Shown here in pieces: positions 13,501-25,305 of a stretch of DNA of 64,000 nucleotides (the first letter of the stretch is position 1; the number at the start of each line of letters is the position of its first letter). The notes beneath the pieces are model-generated. The model searched no databases. It was not told where the DNA came from and worked only from the letters and a program-made list of their open reading frames with translations. The stretch comes from Ampullaceana balthica (taxonomy: Eukaryota > Mollusca > Gastropoda > Lymnaeidae). The DNA is taken from the NCBI GenBank assembly GCA_944989445.1, contig CALYLW010000180.1:1008798-1072797 (forward strand), given 5' to 3'. A program made the position numbers and the translations under genes.

Positions 13501-16500
13501 TTGTAACATGATACAGGTCAAACAGCTCACCTACATAAAATCTGATGATTATAGGGACAATTATTTCTTAATGTAAGAAACTTCAGGGTGACTCTAAAAA
13601 AGTGGGACCGGCTTGTATAATTTCAAATAATAATTTTTTTTGTAACTGTTTTCTACAAAACAGAAAGTAAATTGTTGCCAAATGTTAATTTATATAAAAT
13701 CAGAATTCAAATTCAATGTGTCCTCCTCGGTTCTCAACAGTTTTTTCTAAATGTCTTCGCCACTGGTCAATGCTCTTGTTTATAAACCGCTGAGACAAAT
13801 GTTGCCACTCTTCAACAATGGCCAATTTCAGTTGCTCTATTGTTGCAAATTGACGACTAATGTAGACTTTTTGTTGGAGGGCACCCCAAATAGCATAATC
13901 TACCGGGTTTAGATCCAGGCTATTTAGTGGCCACATTTCTGGTTCAATGAAGGTGACATTCTCCAAACGAAGATAGTTTATCGTGTTTCTTGCTGTGTGT
14001 GAAGGAGCTCCGTCTTGTTGCAGTGTCCAGTTGTGATGATTACATCTTGCTCGAATATCCGGAAGCAATCCTTGTCTTAGGACGTGATCACAATAATACT
14101 CACTGTTCACTTTTGCTCCAGGTTCAACAAATACTACACAGGTTTTTCCCATCCGAGACACACCTACCGAAACCATGATGCCACGACTGAAATGTTCACG
14201 TTCGCGAATGAGTCTGGTTGAAGGAACTTGTTTTTTCTTTCTTGCTTCAGAATAAACACAATCATCTTGTGAATTTACTGGTGTGGCGAGAGTAAATATC
14301 TTTTCGTCTGTAAACCAAATGCTTCGTATACTTCTCTCGTTTTGAAACCTACAAAACTCTAGGCGGTCCCAATTTTTTTGGGCCACCCTGTAATTATTAA
14401 TTTAGAAGAGTTTTGAAACATGAAGCTAAATCTCTTCTGTGAGTTGTTAATACATTATTGAATTTATGTTAAACAAAATTTCCCAGTTCTTGTGGATGAT
14501 GACATTGCGGTAATCGATGCCATGAACCGCAATGAAGGTGACTTTGGCAAACCTCGCCCACTAACAGGCTCAGCAGCAAAGGGAGACAATGTTGAGGATT
14601 ACACACTTGATGGTAGAATAAATATTTGTTCATATACATGTAGATGCCTTTTTAATCCATAGATTAAAGTACTAAGTAAATTTAGCTAATTTCTTCTCCT
14701 CTAACTTTGATGCATATCACACAATTATTTGTGAGTTAGTTTAGGATACAAACACTAATGTGTCTATTTATATATATTATTTATTTATACAGAATTGAAG
14801 ATAAAATATAATGTAAAATATTTCTTTTAAAAAAAACTTCCAGGTTTGGTCATGTTGGATGTTCCAAAATCTGCCAGATACAAAGACAAAGCTATGGGAG
14901 ATGCTGATGGTTATGTAAATACTCTACATTAATTTCTGCCCCACACAATCCCAAGTTTTATGTTTTTAGCTAGAGTTGTGACAAGATTAGTTTCATTAGT
15001 TTTTATAGATTGGTCTGCAAGGTTCCCCCGAGTTTAGCTAGATTTTGATGTAAGTGACAAAATGAAGAGTGTGTCCAGACAGGTTCATAAATAGCTGGGA
15101 GGTTTTGTTTAAGTGTATTTTGTTTTTTCTTTTTTCGAAAACATATTGCGTTAGTCAAAGTAAGATTGCTGCCATACTATGCCATTTAAAGATTTACAAT
15201 AATTTGCTGGAGCTCAGGACCTCATTGAAACAATAGATAAATTTTAATTCTTACAAGTTTGGTTTTTGAGTTTCAATTATTAGTTTTATAAGTGTAAAAG
15301 TAAGTAAGAAAGTGCTCTCATAGAATGAACTTGTTTTTTTTAGGATGAAAATTAATTTTTCAGAACCAAGTTGGTAATACTAAGCAAGACCCAGATAAAG
15401 TTGATCCACGTTTGATACGCTACAAGGAACTGTATCCCAACATCTTGGCTGCCCCATCTGATGGTGTTCAAAGAATTGGAGAGGGCCAAAGGTATGAGCT
15501 AAACACAATCAACTTAGATAATTAGGGGCTCGAGATCAGATGTAGTTTTATCTAGATTAGGGGTCAGACGTGTTTAATATCTAAGATTAGGGGCTACAGA
15601 TCAGATGTAGTTTAATATCTAAGATTAGGGGCTAAAGATCAGATGTAGTTTAATATCTAAGATTAGAGGCTAAAGATCAAATGTATTTTACAAGTTTACA
15701 TTTGGTATATGTCTACTATTGAGAATACTGAATATTAAACTAACAAAGTAAGACAGAGTCTGGAAATGTTGAGATCAGTAAATATCATGACGCTACAAGT
15801 TACAGAAATGTTGAGGCTTGGTATTGGGCTAAACTTTCTGTTGGTCCAAGCTGATCAAGTTTGTTTTGTTTGTTTGAACCAGCATTGAAATAATTCATAG
15901 TGCTGTGAGCAGGTTATATATAAGGCAGTACAGTATCTTTAATATTTATGGACCTGGTGTGTGTTGTGTATATGGCAGCTGTACAGACGCAGGTAGTTTG
16001 ATCACATCAGCAGAGAGAGTCCAAGAGGCCAGTGCTATAGAAAGTTGACCTTCATGCAGACAGACACTCTGACCATGCAGACATACATCAAACTGACCAT
16101 TCATACAGATATCAACCTGACCATGCAGACAACTGTAATACTCTAAAACAGTTCTGAAGACTGTGCTATTTCTTGGCACACAGTAAATGGATGCACACAT
16201 CTTGGTTTATTAACTGCTAACAGTAATAGTAACTTAATGTCATCTGACAGGAAAGACAACAATCTAATGTTCTGTGATGAGGAAGAAGCCAACAGCAAGT
16301 ACAGAGGTCAAGGTTTCTTTACCCCTCATCCAGAAGGTCAGTAGATTCTCTTTAATCTTTTAGAGATATTGATAGACAAATATTGATGTATGAAATATAT
16401 CAACATTCATTAATAAGTTGAAATTATTCTTATTAAAAAAAATCTTTCAAAATAATAAAATTAATATTACAGTGAACAGCGATGTTAAGCAATTATATTT

Positions 16501-19500
16501 TAAAAAATGAAGGCTTATTTTAATTGTTTATATTTAAAATAAAAATGTACTAATATACTTATGTAATTGTTGCAATAATCTTCTACTATAATTATTGCAG
16601 TTCTTTCCTTCTATTGTATAATCAAATGAAAGGATCATCTGTTTTAGAAAAAGCATTTCCTGTAATAAAAAAGAAATAATTTAAATGCTGCTTTGTTTCA
16701 GAAATTCACACCTCATGCTGATTTTTTTTTGGTTTTATAGACCTGTTCAGCAAAGTATAGGCGCATTTACTATAAAAGTAGCTTTTAGAAGAGGCAAAAA
16801 ATAGTAATAATCATAAGGCAATTAATTCTAACTTGGATATGCAGCTTAATACATGTACAACACTTAAACAGACAGGAATAAAAACACTGTTTCTTGTTCC
16901 ATATTGTTATCAGACATACAGACCTATTTCTTTCCTTATGGATTTCCAGCTTAGAATGGGTTGCTTGAGCAAACCAGGAAAACCAAAACACTGTCAACAT
17001 TTCAAACTAAATAAAAATGCAAGACTGTGTATAGTAGTTTCTGTAAGGTACAAGATAAAATCCCCTAAATCTCCAGGAAAGTATGAAGCTGACACATACC
17101 CAGTCAATGATAGGTCAGAGTATAAACCTTTGATGGCTAGCAAGGGTGACAGAAGGTCAAGGCTAGACACCATGACACAGGATGATTACATCAGGAGGAA
17201 CAAACCAAGGCAGCAAAGGACACAGAGCCTACCAGGCATTGAGGTAAGCATGGAGTTAAATCTGGTCAACAGTCTTAGTTAGTTATTTCATATTATCAAG
17301 CCTAGTTTATTAAAATGAGATCAGTACATGAATATTAATTAATCTGTTTTCAAAATAATTTGTTAAAAATTATATAAAAATCACACATAATATTAAAGAT
17401 GAGATATTTTACTAATTTATAAACACCATTCCAACTTTGACGATAAATGAAAAAAATTAAAATTTTTGTGTCTCAAAAGTCAGTTGGTGTCAATGTATTA
17501 ATCATAAAATTTCTACATTTTAATTTAGAATTTAGAATGTGTTGACCACTAAAAATTTGATTGTGCATTCAACTTGCAAAAAATCACATTCAAAAAGTGA
17601 AGAGATTTGTAAGCAATTCTCTTAGACTTAGATTAAGCCAGTTAAAAAGTTGTCTCTAATCATTTGAAAAGTTTTATTGTTCCATCATGATGTTATGAAA
17701 ATAAAACCATGGCACCATGTGGCCTGATGAAAATAACACCATGGCACCATGTGGCCTGATGAAAATAACACCATGGCACCATGTGGCCTGATGAAAATAA
17801 CAACATGGCACCATGTGGCCTGATGAAAATAACACCATGGCACCATGTGGCCTGATGAAAATAACACATGGCACCATGTGGCCTGATGAAAATAACACCA
17901 TGGCACCATGTGGCCTGATGAAAATAACACCATGGCACCATGTGGCCTGATGAAAATAACACCATGGCACCATGTGGCCTGATGAAAATAACACCATGGC
18001 ACCATGTGGCCTGATGAAAATAACACCATGGCACCATGTGGCCTGATGAAAATAACACCATGGCACCATGTGGCCTGATGAAAATAACACCATGGCACCA
18101 TGTGGCCTGATGAAAATAACACCATGGCACCATGTGGCCTGATGAAAATAACACCATGGCACCATGTGGCCTGATGAAAATAACACCATGGCACCATGTG
18201 GCCTGATGAAAATAACACCATGGCACCATGTGGCCTGATGAAAATAACACCATGGCACCATGTGGCCTGATGAAAATAACACCATGGCACCATGTGGCCT
18301 GATGAAAATAACACCATGGCACCATGTGGCCTGATGAAAATAACACCATGGCACCATGTGGCCTGATGAAAATAACACCATGGCACCATGTGGCCTGATG
18401 AAAATAACACCATGGCACCATGTGGCCTGATGAAAATAACACCATGGCACCATGTGTGAAAATAACACCATGGCACCATGTGTGAAAATAACACCATGGC
18501 ACCATGTGGCCTGATGAAAATAACACCATGGCACCATGTGTGAAAATAACACCATGGCGCCATGTGGCCTGATGAAAATAACACCATGGCGCCATGTGGC
18601 CTGATGAAAATAACACCATGGCGCCATGTGGCCTGATGAAAATAACACCATGGCACCATGTGTGAAAATAACACCATGGCACCATGTGGCCTGATGAAAA
18701 TTTGTTATTTTCACAGCTCATTGGCGATGGTGACCAAGCGAAAGAAAAGAACCTTCTCTACTCAATGCTCAACTTAGTAGACAGATATTGGAACGGCACA
18801 AAGTCACTCCACAAGCATGGAAAGTTTATAGGTAAGACATCAGCTCTAACAAAGCTTGCCATTTCTTTTTACAAGTGCAAATGAAATGACAAATTTATTT
18901 TGGCTTTATGTGATTAAATCAATATCAATGTTAAAATATTGGCTGAAAAGTTATTTATATCTGATGATATTTTAAGTCTTTAAGTCATCCCATTTGTGTT
19001 CAGGTAACTGAAAAGTCATATTTTATTTGTTTTTGTGCAAGTTAATTAATTTATTAAGGATGATATTCAGTTGAATATAACCATTGAATAAACTTGTCAT
19101 AAAATAAATATCAGTGTAAGAGATTTCTGCTTGTGCTACAATTATATTAACACATTGTTGTCATCTTCACAGAACAGGCCTTACAGTATATTTCTGAATA
19201 CACACTAACACAAGGTAACAAAGAGGATGAAGTCAGGGTGTTGAGACAAAAGATGGAAAAAACCAGAGAGGAAAATGTATCTTTAAGAAGACAGCTGGAA
19301 GCCAGCATCACACAGACTGAGGGAGAGACGAACGTATCTTTGAAGAGAGCCAAGGAAGACATGGTAGGGGACAGAGGTGGAATGGCATGGTAGGGGACAG
19401 AGGTGGAATGGCATGGTAGGGGACAGAGGTGGAATGACATGGTAGGGGACAGAGGTGGAATGGCATGGTAGGGGACAGAGGTGGAATGACATGGTAGGGG

Positions 19501-22500
19501 ACAGAGGTGGAATGGCATGGTAAGGGACAGGTGGAATGGCATGGTAGGGGAGAAAACCAGGATGGAACGGTAAGGACATAATTTTCCAGGACGACATGGT
19601 TTTGGAAACTGACAAGGGACACAATCATAACATGCTCTTTTGGAGTTTAAGGTCTGATCGTTGGTTGTTTATTTGAAGACATTGATTACCTCTGGGTGTA
19701 ACCTATTAATGTCCAGCTTATCTTAGCTGTAATCTGACCTAGCAAAGGGAAACAAGGTCAAATCCCTATGGGAGGTAAAACTTTTAGAAAATAAATAAAT
19801 ACAAGGCTAGTGACATTGGGGGGGGGGACCAACGATGCATTTTTTGTCTCGAGACATACACACTTTGGTTGTTACCTGCACCACCCTCATGCCAACCATA
19901 CACTGTGGTTGTTCGACCCTAGCGAGGGTCATTCGTCAGGCTTATTTGCACACGTCTTGTGCTTGTCCTAATTCTGGTAAATTATATATATAGATATTCC
20001 CTTATGTTTATATTATTCCAAGTTGAACATTATAGCACTTTGTCATTTCCATCATTAGGGGTGACATCGTTATCTATAGTCAGGGATTAATTCAAGTTTC
20101 ATCTCTTGAATCAAATGTTTATCCATGCCGTATTCTGCATCACTTTCATGACACTTCAATATAAACAATAGTTTTATCTATTAGCTCACTAATTTAACTC
20201 TCAATAGTGTTATTGATTCAGGTGAACTTCTAATTGTAATCCTCTTAACTTAATCATTAAATAAAACATTTGTTGTCGTCTCTAGTATCATGTGTCTAGT
20301 AGGTTCATGCTGTCAAAGATTTGTTGCTGGAAGCTTTGAACAAATTTACTATGTCATTCAGTGGTTCTCAATACTTTGAGCAAGATTTGTTAAACATTAT
20401 CAACTGTGTTATATTTTCTTGCAGGAAAGAATGCATGAAGAGATCAGACATTACATCACAGAGAACAGAGAACTCCAGAGACGATTAGATGGTTACGAGT
20501 CAGCTGTAAATGCTGCCCATCTCAGCAGTGCAGCAGCAGCTTCTGACAACAGCATGGTCAACCAAACTTTGTTGGGTATGTGGATAGCAACACTGGATGT
20601 GCTTAGATAAGGACACTAAATTTGGTTTGATAAAAACACTTTCTATGATTGTTTACCTAGTCATGACAACATTATTCAAAGGCTTACATGAAAACTATGA
20701 ATGCTTAGATAAAGGCACTGCTTTTACACATATATTAACACAATGAATGGGCTTAGCTCACAATATTTCCTTTACAAATGAGCTGTGGTGCCAACACTTT
20801 TATTTTTTAGTAACTTTGATATCTAGAACTGAAATAATTAAAAATCTAAGGAAAATGAATCCTGTTTTAACCCTTTACTGTCAATCCCTCGCCACTTCAA
20901 GTTTGGACTAAAGCCTTTCAATGGACTTACATTATCAATACAGAAAGACTAGATTCACACAATTTTAATGCAATATAATAACAAGATAAAGTATAGGGAA
21001 TTTCAGAATCCTTGGCACGAAAGAATGATGTTCAACAATGAGTTTAAAATAAAGGAAACAGACAAATAAATAGAAATCACATGAGAAATCTTTACCTTAG
21101 TTTTCTATAAATATGATAAAAATCTAATTTATTAAAGGAATCCACCACCCTTTAAAACTTATGATTTGTCTTTATAAAATTAAGGCCAATTTAATAGTTG
21201 CAAACAACATTTTGTGGTTTCGTTAACAACATTTAAATGTAATTAGATAGCAACAACATAACTGTGGTTAGCTAAAATTATTGGGTGTGTGGGTCAAATA
21301 GATAACGGAAGGTATATGTGCTCCTAGATCAAGATAATATGAAGGTGTATGTGCTCCTAGATCAAGATAATAGAAGGTGTATGTGCTCCTAGATCAAGAT
21401 AATATGAAGGTGTATGTGCTCCTAGATCAAGATAATATGAAGGTGTATGTGCTCTTAGATCAAGATAATATGAAGGTGTATGTGCTCTTAGATCAAGATA
21501 ATATGAAGGTGTATGTGCTCTTAGATCAAGATAATATGAAGGTGTATGTGCTCTTAGATCAAGATAATATGAAGGTGTATGTGCTCTTAGATCAAGATAA
21601 TATGAAGGTGTATGTGCTCTTAGATCAAGATAATAGAAGGTGTATGTGCTCTTAGATCAAGATAATATGAAGGTGTATGTGCTCTTAGATCAAGATAATA
21701 TGAAGGTGTATGTGCTCTTAGATCAAGATAATATGAAGGTGTATGTGCTCCTAGATCAAGATAATAGAAGGTGTATGTGCTCTTAGATCAAGATAATAGA
21801 AGGTGTATGTGCTCTTAGATCAAGATAATATGAAGGTGTATGTGCTCTTAGATCAAGATAATATGAAGGTGTATGTGCTCTTAGATCAAGATAATATGAA
21901 GGTGTATGTGCTCTTAGATCAAGATAATATGAAGGTGTATGTGCTCTTAGATCAAGATAATATGAAGGTGTATGTGCTCTTAGATCAAGATAATATGAAG
22001 GTGTATGTGCTCTTAGATCAAGATAATAGAAGGTGTATGTGCTCTTAGATCAAGATAATATGAAGGTGTATGTGCTCTTAGATCAAGATAATATGAAGGT
22101 GTATGTGCTCTTAGATCAAGATAATATGAAGGTGTATGTGCTCCTAGATCAAGATAATAGAAGGTGTATGTGCTCTTAGATCAAGATAATATGAAGGTGT
22201 ATGTGCTCTTAGATCAAGATAATATGAAGGTGTATGTGCTCTTAGATCAAGATAATATGAAGGTGTATGTGCTCTTAGATCAAGATAATATGAAGGTGTA
22301 TGTGCTCTTAGATCAAGATAATAGAAGGTGTATGTGCTCTTAGATCAAGATAATATGAAGGTGTATGTGCTCTTAGATCAAGATAATATGAAGGTGTATG
22401 TGCTCTTAGATCAAGATAATATGAAGGTGTATGTGCTCTTAGATCAAGATAATATGAAGGTGTATGTGCTCTTAGATCAAGATAATATGAAGGTGTATGT

Positions 22501-25259
22501 GCTCTTAGATCAAGATAATATGAAGGTGTATGTGCTCTTAGATCAAGATAATATGAAGGTGTATGTGCTCTTAGATCAAGATAATATGAAGGTGTATGTG
22601 CTCCTAGATCAAGATAATATGAAGGTGTATGTGCTCCTAGATCAAGATAATATGAAGGTGTATGTGCTCTTAGATCAAGATAATAGAAGGTGTATGTGCT
22701 CTTAGATCAAGATAATATGAAGGTGTATGTGCTCTTAGATCAAGATAATATGAAGGTGTATGTGCTCTTAGATCAAGATAATATGAAGGTGTATGTGCTC
22801 CTAGATCAAGATAATAGAAGGTGTATGTGCTCCTAGATCAAGATAATATGAAGGTGTATGTGCTCTTAGATCAAGATAATATGAAGGTGTATGTGCTCTT
22901 AGATCAAGATAATATGAAGGTGTATGTGCTCTTAGATCAAGATAATATGAAGGTGTATGTGCTCTTAGATCAAGATAATAGAAGGTGTATGTGCTCTTAG
23001 ATCAAGATAATATGAAGGTGTATGTGCTCTTAGATCAAGATAATATGAAGGTGTATGTGCTCTTAGATCAAGATAATATGAAGGTGTATGTGCTCTTAGA
23101 TCAAGATAATATGAAGGTGTATGTGCTCCTAGATCAAGATAATATGAAGGTGTATGTGCTCTTAGATCAAGATAATATGAAGGTGTATGTGCTCTTAGAT
23201 CAAGATAATATGAAGGTGTATGTGCTCTTAGATCAAGATAATATGAAGGTGTATGTGCTCTTAGATCAAGATAATATGAAGGTGTATGTGCTCTTAGATC
23301 AAGATAATATGAAGGTGTATGTGCTCTTAGATCAAGATAATATGAAGGTGTATGTGCTCTTAGATCAAGATAATATGAAGGTGTATGTGCTCTTAGATCA
23401 AGATAATATGAAGGTGTATGTGCTCCTAGATCAAGATAATATGAAGGTGTATGTGCTCTTAGATCAAGATAATATGAAGGTGTATGTGCTCTTAGATCAA
23501 GATAATATGAAGGTGTATGTGCTCTTAGATCAAGATAATATGAAGGTGTATGTGCTCTTAGATCAAGATAATATGAAGGTGTATGTGCTCTTAGATCAAG
23601 ATAATATGAAGGTGTATGTGCTCTTAGATCAAGATAATATGAAGGTGTATGTGCTCTTAGATCAAGATAATATGAAGGTGTATGTGCTCTTAGATCAAGA
23701 TAATAGAAGGTGTATGTGCTCCTAGATCAAGATAATATGAAGGTGTATGTGCTCTTAGATCAAGATAATATGAAGGTGTATGTGCTCTTAGATCAAGATA
23801 ATATGAAGGTGTATGTGCTCTTAGATCAAGATAATATGAAGGTGTATGTGCTCTTAGATCAAGATAATATGAAGGTGTATGTGCTCTTAGATCAAGATAA
23901 TATGAAGGTGTATGTGCTCCTAGATCAAGATAATATGAAGGTGTATGTGCTCCTAGATCAAGATAATAGAAGGTGTATGTGCTCTTAGATCAAGATAATA
24001 TGAAGGTGTATGTGCTCTTAGATCAAGATAATATGAAGGTGTATGTGCTCTTAGATCAAGATAATATGAAGGTGTATGTGCTCTTAGATCAAGATAATAT
24101 GAAGGTGTATGTGCTCTTAGATCAAGATAATATGAAGGTGTATGTGCTCTTAGATCAAGATAATATGAAGGTGTATGTGCTCCTAGATCAAGATAATATG
24201 AAGGTGTATGTGCTCCTAGATCAAGATAATATGAATGTACTTAACAACAATATTTTAAATACCTAAAATATTTTATTACTGATACTAATATTATAATAAA
24301 AAACTGGGATTCTCACCAGTCATCGTTTTAATATTTGTCTTCTCAAAATCTTTGAATTTAAATGTGCAAATTAAAACTTTAAAACTAGTTACTGAAAAAC
24401 AAGCTTTCAGCTTAATTCCCTTTGAGCTGTCTCAATGCTTTTTGCTTAAATAATTTTTAAAAATCAATTGACCAAAAATTTGATTAGACTTTACGAAATC
24501 TATTTTGTCAGAAAACCTTCAGCGCCAAAACAGTTTACTGGCCAGTGAAGTGGATTCTATGAAGGCCAGGTTAAAGCAGTACAACCAGCTACATGAGCTG
24601 GCCAGTATGTTGCAAGAAAGTCACAAGTAAGTTATGTCTGCTCAATTCGCTGTTTATAAGAAAGTTATGCCCTCCTGGATCTACTGTTATAAATTGTTGA
24701 TGAAACGCACAAACAAATCATTATCGACAAAGGCAATTTTTTAAAAATCGATATTCATGATGGTGTGTCTCAGAATTATTATTACCCAGTAAACCATGTT
24801 GTAAGTTTGAGAGGTTTGTAAGATAATTTAGTTTGGCATATTTTAGAGCTACTTTATCATTCAATTTCAATCTAATTTAAACTAAACTTTAGGTTTAAAT
24901 GTTAAGGATATTTTTCATAGACTATGTTTTGAAAAAAAAAGAATGCAAGTTAACATTAGCTGTTAATCAAGCAGCCTTTTCTCAGTTCTTTAAATCTCTC
25001 ATTCAACCCACTGCTTTCCCTGGCACCCAGGTCCTTGATTGAGACCAACAGCCATCTCTTACATGAGCTGGAAGACAGCAAACACAAGCACCAGAGGGAA
25101 GTGGAGCAGATGGCCTGGAGCTACAACCAGCTCAAGACGACCCTCAGCCAGTCTTCCTTGAATCAGTCCAGTCCCAGGATTGACTATGGCAACAACAACT
25201 ACTCCAGCCCCGGCAAAGGCAACAAGACTAATGACAAGGATGACATTCTCATCCTTTGA
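7530..25259 (+). CDS. CEP72: CEP72, centrosomal leucine-rich-repeat protein, complete 15-exon gene
   Basis: Exons: 7530-7593, 9631-9758, 10786-10823, 10985-11139, 11819-11980, 14487-14612, 14844-14914, 15364-15491, 16251-16336, 17077-17243, 18717-18831, 19173-19363, 20425-20575, 24512-24626, 25031-25259. All phases agree and total 1926 nt, giving 641 residues (human about 647). Residues about 26-140 form leucine-rich repeats with a cap (SLSLPGTFHEKI, LKSVDFSRNALESL, NLYYNNVSSLEELKRL, DLRLNPVTRNEPDYRLYLIH, DDRGVR). A conserved block follows at 182-215. The LNLVDRYWNGTKSLHKHGKF block at about 390-413 introduces a glutamine- and glutamate-rich coiled coil to about 610. CEP72 recruits CG-NAP and Kizuna to the centrosome and localises to centriolar satellites. 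Exon 1 was chosen because its ATG, phase and MALTLTENLIRSR sequence fit the family N terminus. Exon 3 is followed by a U12-type intron. Arrays touch exons 8, 11, 12 and 15. Confidence 0.95.
8155..8413. mobile_element. hAT-type miniature element, CAATGTTCC family (259 bp)
   Basis: The ends are CAATGTTCCCTCTAA and, reversed, GGGGAACATTG. Perfect 8-bp target duplications CATGCAAA flank it at 8147-8154 and 8414-8421. Relatives are at 57390-57563 and, degraded, at about 29462-29635. Confidence 0.88.
9085..9245. repeat. 28-bp minisatellite, about 6 copies
   Basis: The unit is about CATGCAGGGTGTGCTCAGAT plus TGAGTCAT. Two variant units read GGGTAGACTCGGGTTG or GGGTAGACTGGGGTTG. It lies in CEP72 intron 1, about 390 bp from exon 2. 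Confidence 0.9.
9356..9414. repeat. Short tandem duplication, about 27-bp unit
   Basis: GAGTATAGAGAAGATGCTAC is repeated twice, with CATAAAAAA or CGTAAAA following. It is a simple local duplication in CEP72 intron 1. Confidence 0.8.
9802..9834 (+). mobile_element. Short SINE/LINE 3'-tail fragment
   Basis: TTTTTGGAAGCAATAATCTT followed by CTGTAT matches the 3' end of the SINE at 26762-27001. Only the tail is recognisable. It lies 45 bases after the CEP72 exon 2 donor. Confidence 0.55.
10824..10984 (+). other. U12-type (minor spliceosome) intron of CEP72
   Basis: The intron begins GTATCCTTCTTG, a full match to the U12 donor consensus RTATCCTT. Just before the acceptor is TTCTTAAC, one base short of the U12 branch consensus TTCCTTAAC, with its branch adenosine about 11-12 bases from the terminal AG at 10983-10984. 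There is no long pyrimidine tract. Only this donor and acceptor pair keeps the reading frame, completing the leucine of NLYYNN. The length is 161 bases. Confidence 0.85.
12290..12780 (+). mobile_element. 5'-truncated LINE fragment (L2/Crack-like) with TATT tail
   Basis: The frame 12301-12585 gives the typical C terminus of an L2-like reverse transcriptase: CPSYLTELLSVYSPTRQLRS, RTKTFGERSFSFCAAKQWNS, LPLHIR and FKTALKTHLF. The 3' UTR has GCGCTGTGAGCCCAG and AGCGCTATATAAATAATCAA followed by (TTA)n. It is distinct from the 6790 LINE family and sits in CEP72 intron 5. Confidence 0.88.
13584..14390 (-). mobile_element. Mariner-like transposon with N-terminally deleted transposase
   Basis: Imperfect inverted termini begin CAGGGTGACTCTAAAAAAGT at 13584 and, read on the other strand from 14390, CAGGGTGGCCCAAAAAAATT. 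A TA follows at the right; the left flank is TT, probably mutated TA. The minus-strand frame 14386-13700 (228 codons) is uninterrupted and carries the catalytic domain: first aspartate in WFTDEKIF, second in LQQDGAPSHT, third position in LDLNPVDYAIWG. I count 37 residues between the second and third aspartates (DD37D spacing, as in maT). The frame begins inside the right TIR, so the helix-turn-helix DNA-binding half is missing. The element is an internal-deletion derivative in CEP72 intron 5. Confidence 0.9.
15522..15672. repeat. About 38-bp minisatellite beside CEP72 exon 8
   Basis: Roughly four units of TAAGATTAGGGGCTAAAGAT followed by CAGATGTAGTTTAATATC. The first unit begins about 31 bases after the exon 8 donor at 15491. 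Confidence 0.85.
16780..17040 (+). mobile_element. Degraded LINE 3' end, adjacent to CEP72 exon 10
   Basis: Decayed similarity to the 6790-7375 LINE: ATAATCATAAGGCAATTAAT then TCTAACTTGGATATGCAGCT, later GGGTTGC and CATTTCAAACTAAATAAAAA. It stops about 40 bases before the exon 10 acceptor at 17075-17076. The open frame running from 16833 into the exon is partly LINE. Confidence 0.7.
17694..18699. repeat. 32-bp minisatellite, about 31 copies, ending at CEP72 exon 11 acceptor
   Basis: The unit is CCATGTGGCCTGATGAAAAT followed by AACACCATGGCA. Shortened units lacking GGCCTGA occur near the right end, and three units have CGCC in place of CACC. Because 32 is not a multiple of 3, all three minus frames stay open for over 330 codons, which is an artefact. 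The array stops 17 bases before exon 11 (18717). CATGGCACCATG is nearly self-complementary. Confidence 0.97.
19361..19560. repeat. 26-bp minisatellite containing the CEP72 exon 12 splice donor
   Basis: The unit is ATGGTAGGGGACAGAGGTGG followed by AATGGC, 7-8 copies. The first ATG and GTAGGG are the exon 12 end and its donor, so the array copies the exon edge and 5' splice site. Units alternate GGC and GAC in the middle. The seventh has GTAAGG, a better donor than the first. Confidence 0.93.
19561..20424 (+). other. Remainder of CEP72 intron 12
   Basis: AT-rich sequence with a G run near 19820 and no recognised gene or element. It ends in the acceptor TTTTCTTGCAG before exon 13. Confidence 0.6.
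21310..24235. repeat. 33-bp minisatellite with punctuating 32-bp units, about 88 copies
   Basis: The unit is GTGTATGTGCTCTTAGATCA followed by AGATAATATGAAG. It is 33 bp, so the plus strand stays open as an 11-residue repeat until a 32-bp variant (AATAGAAGG in place of AATATGAAGG) shifts the frame. CTCCTAG and CTCTTAG variants also recur in patterns, showing block amplification. It lies in CEP72 intron 13, hundreds of bases from either exon. Confidence 0.97.
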
Positions 25260-25305
25260 AAAGATGACATTCTTATCCTTTGAAAAGATGACATTCTCAT
25301 CCTCT
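25233..25305 (+). repeat. 24-bp triplication over the CEP72 stop codon
   Basis: AAGGATGACATTCTCATCCT followed by TTGA is repeated three times with small changes. The first copy encodes the C-terminal KDDILIL and stop, and the other two are in the 3' UTR. Confidence 0.9.

Noticed and set aside
16833..17282. Open frame of 149 codons as one CEP72 exon
   Set aside because: The first part matches a decayed LINE. The exon begins at 17077, after CTCCAG, which keeps phase with exon 9.
17694..18699. CRISPR-like regular repeats
   Set aside because: Units are contiguous with no unique spacers, and the context is an animal gene intron. The same applies to all other arrays here.
17674..18721. Three overlapping minus-strand open frames of over 330 codons
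   Set aside because: They are the three frames of one 32-bp tandem array. A repeat length not divisible by 3 without stops keeps every frame open. No start context or conserved protein was seen.
21377..24266. Long plus-strand frames with an 11-residue repeat
   Set aside because: The 33-bp array lies inside a CEP72 intron, and the frames are broken by 32-bp units. It is not a gene.
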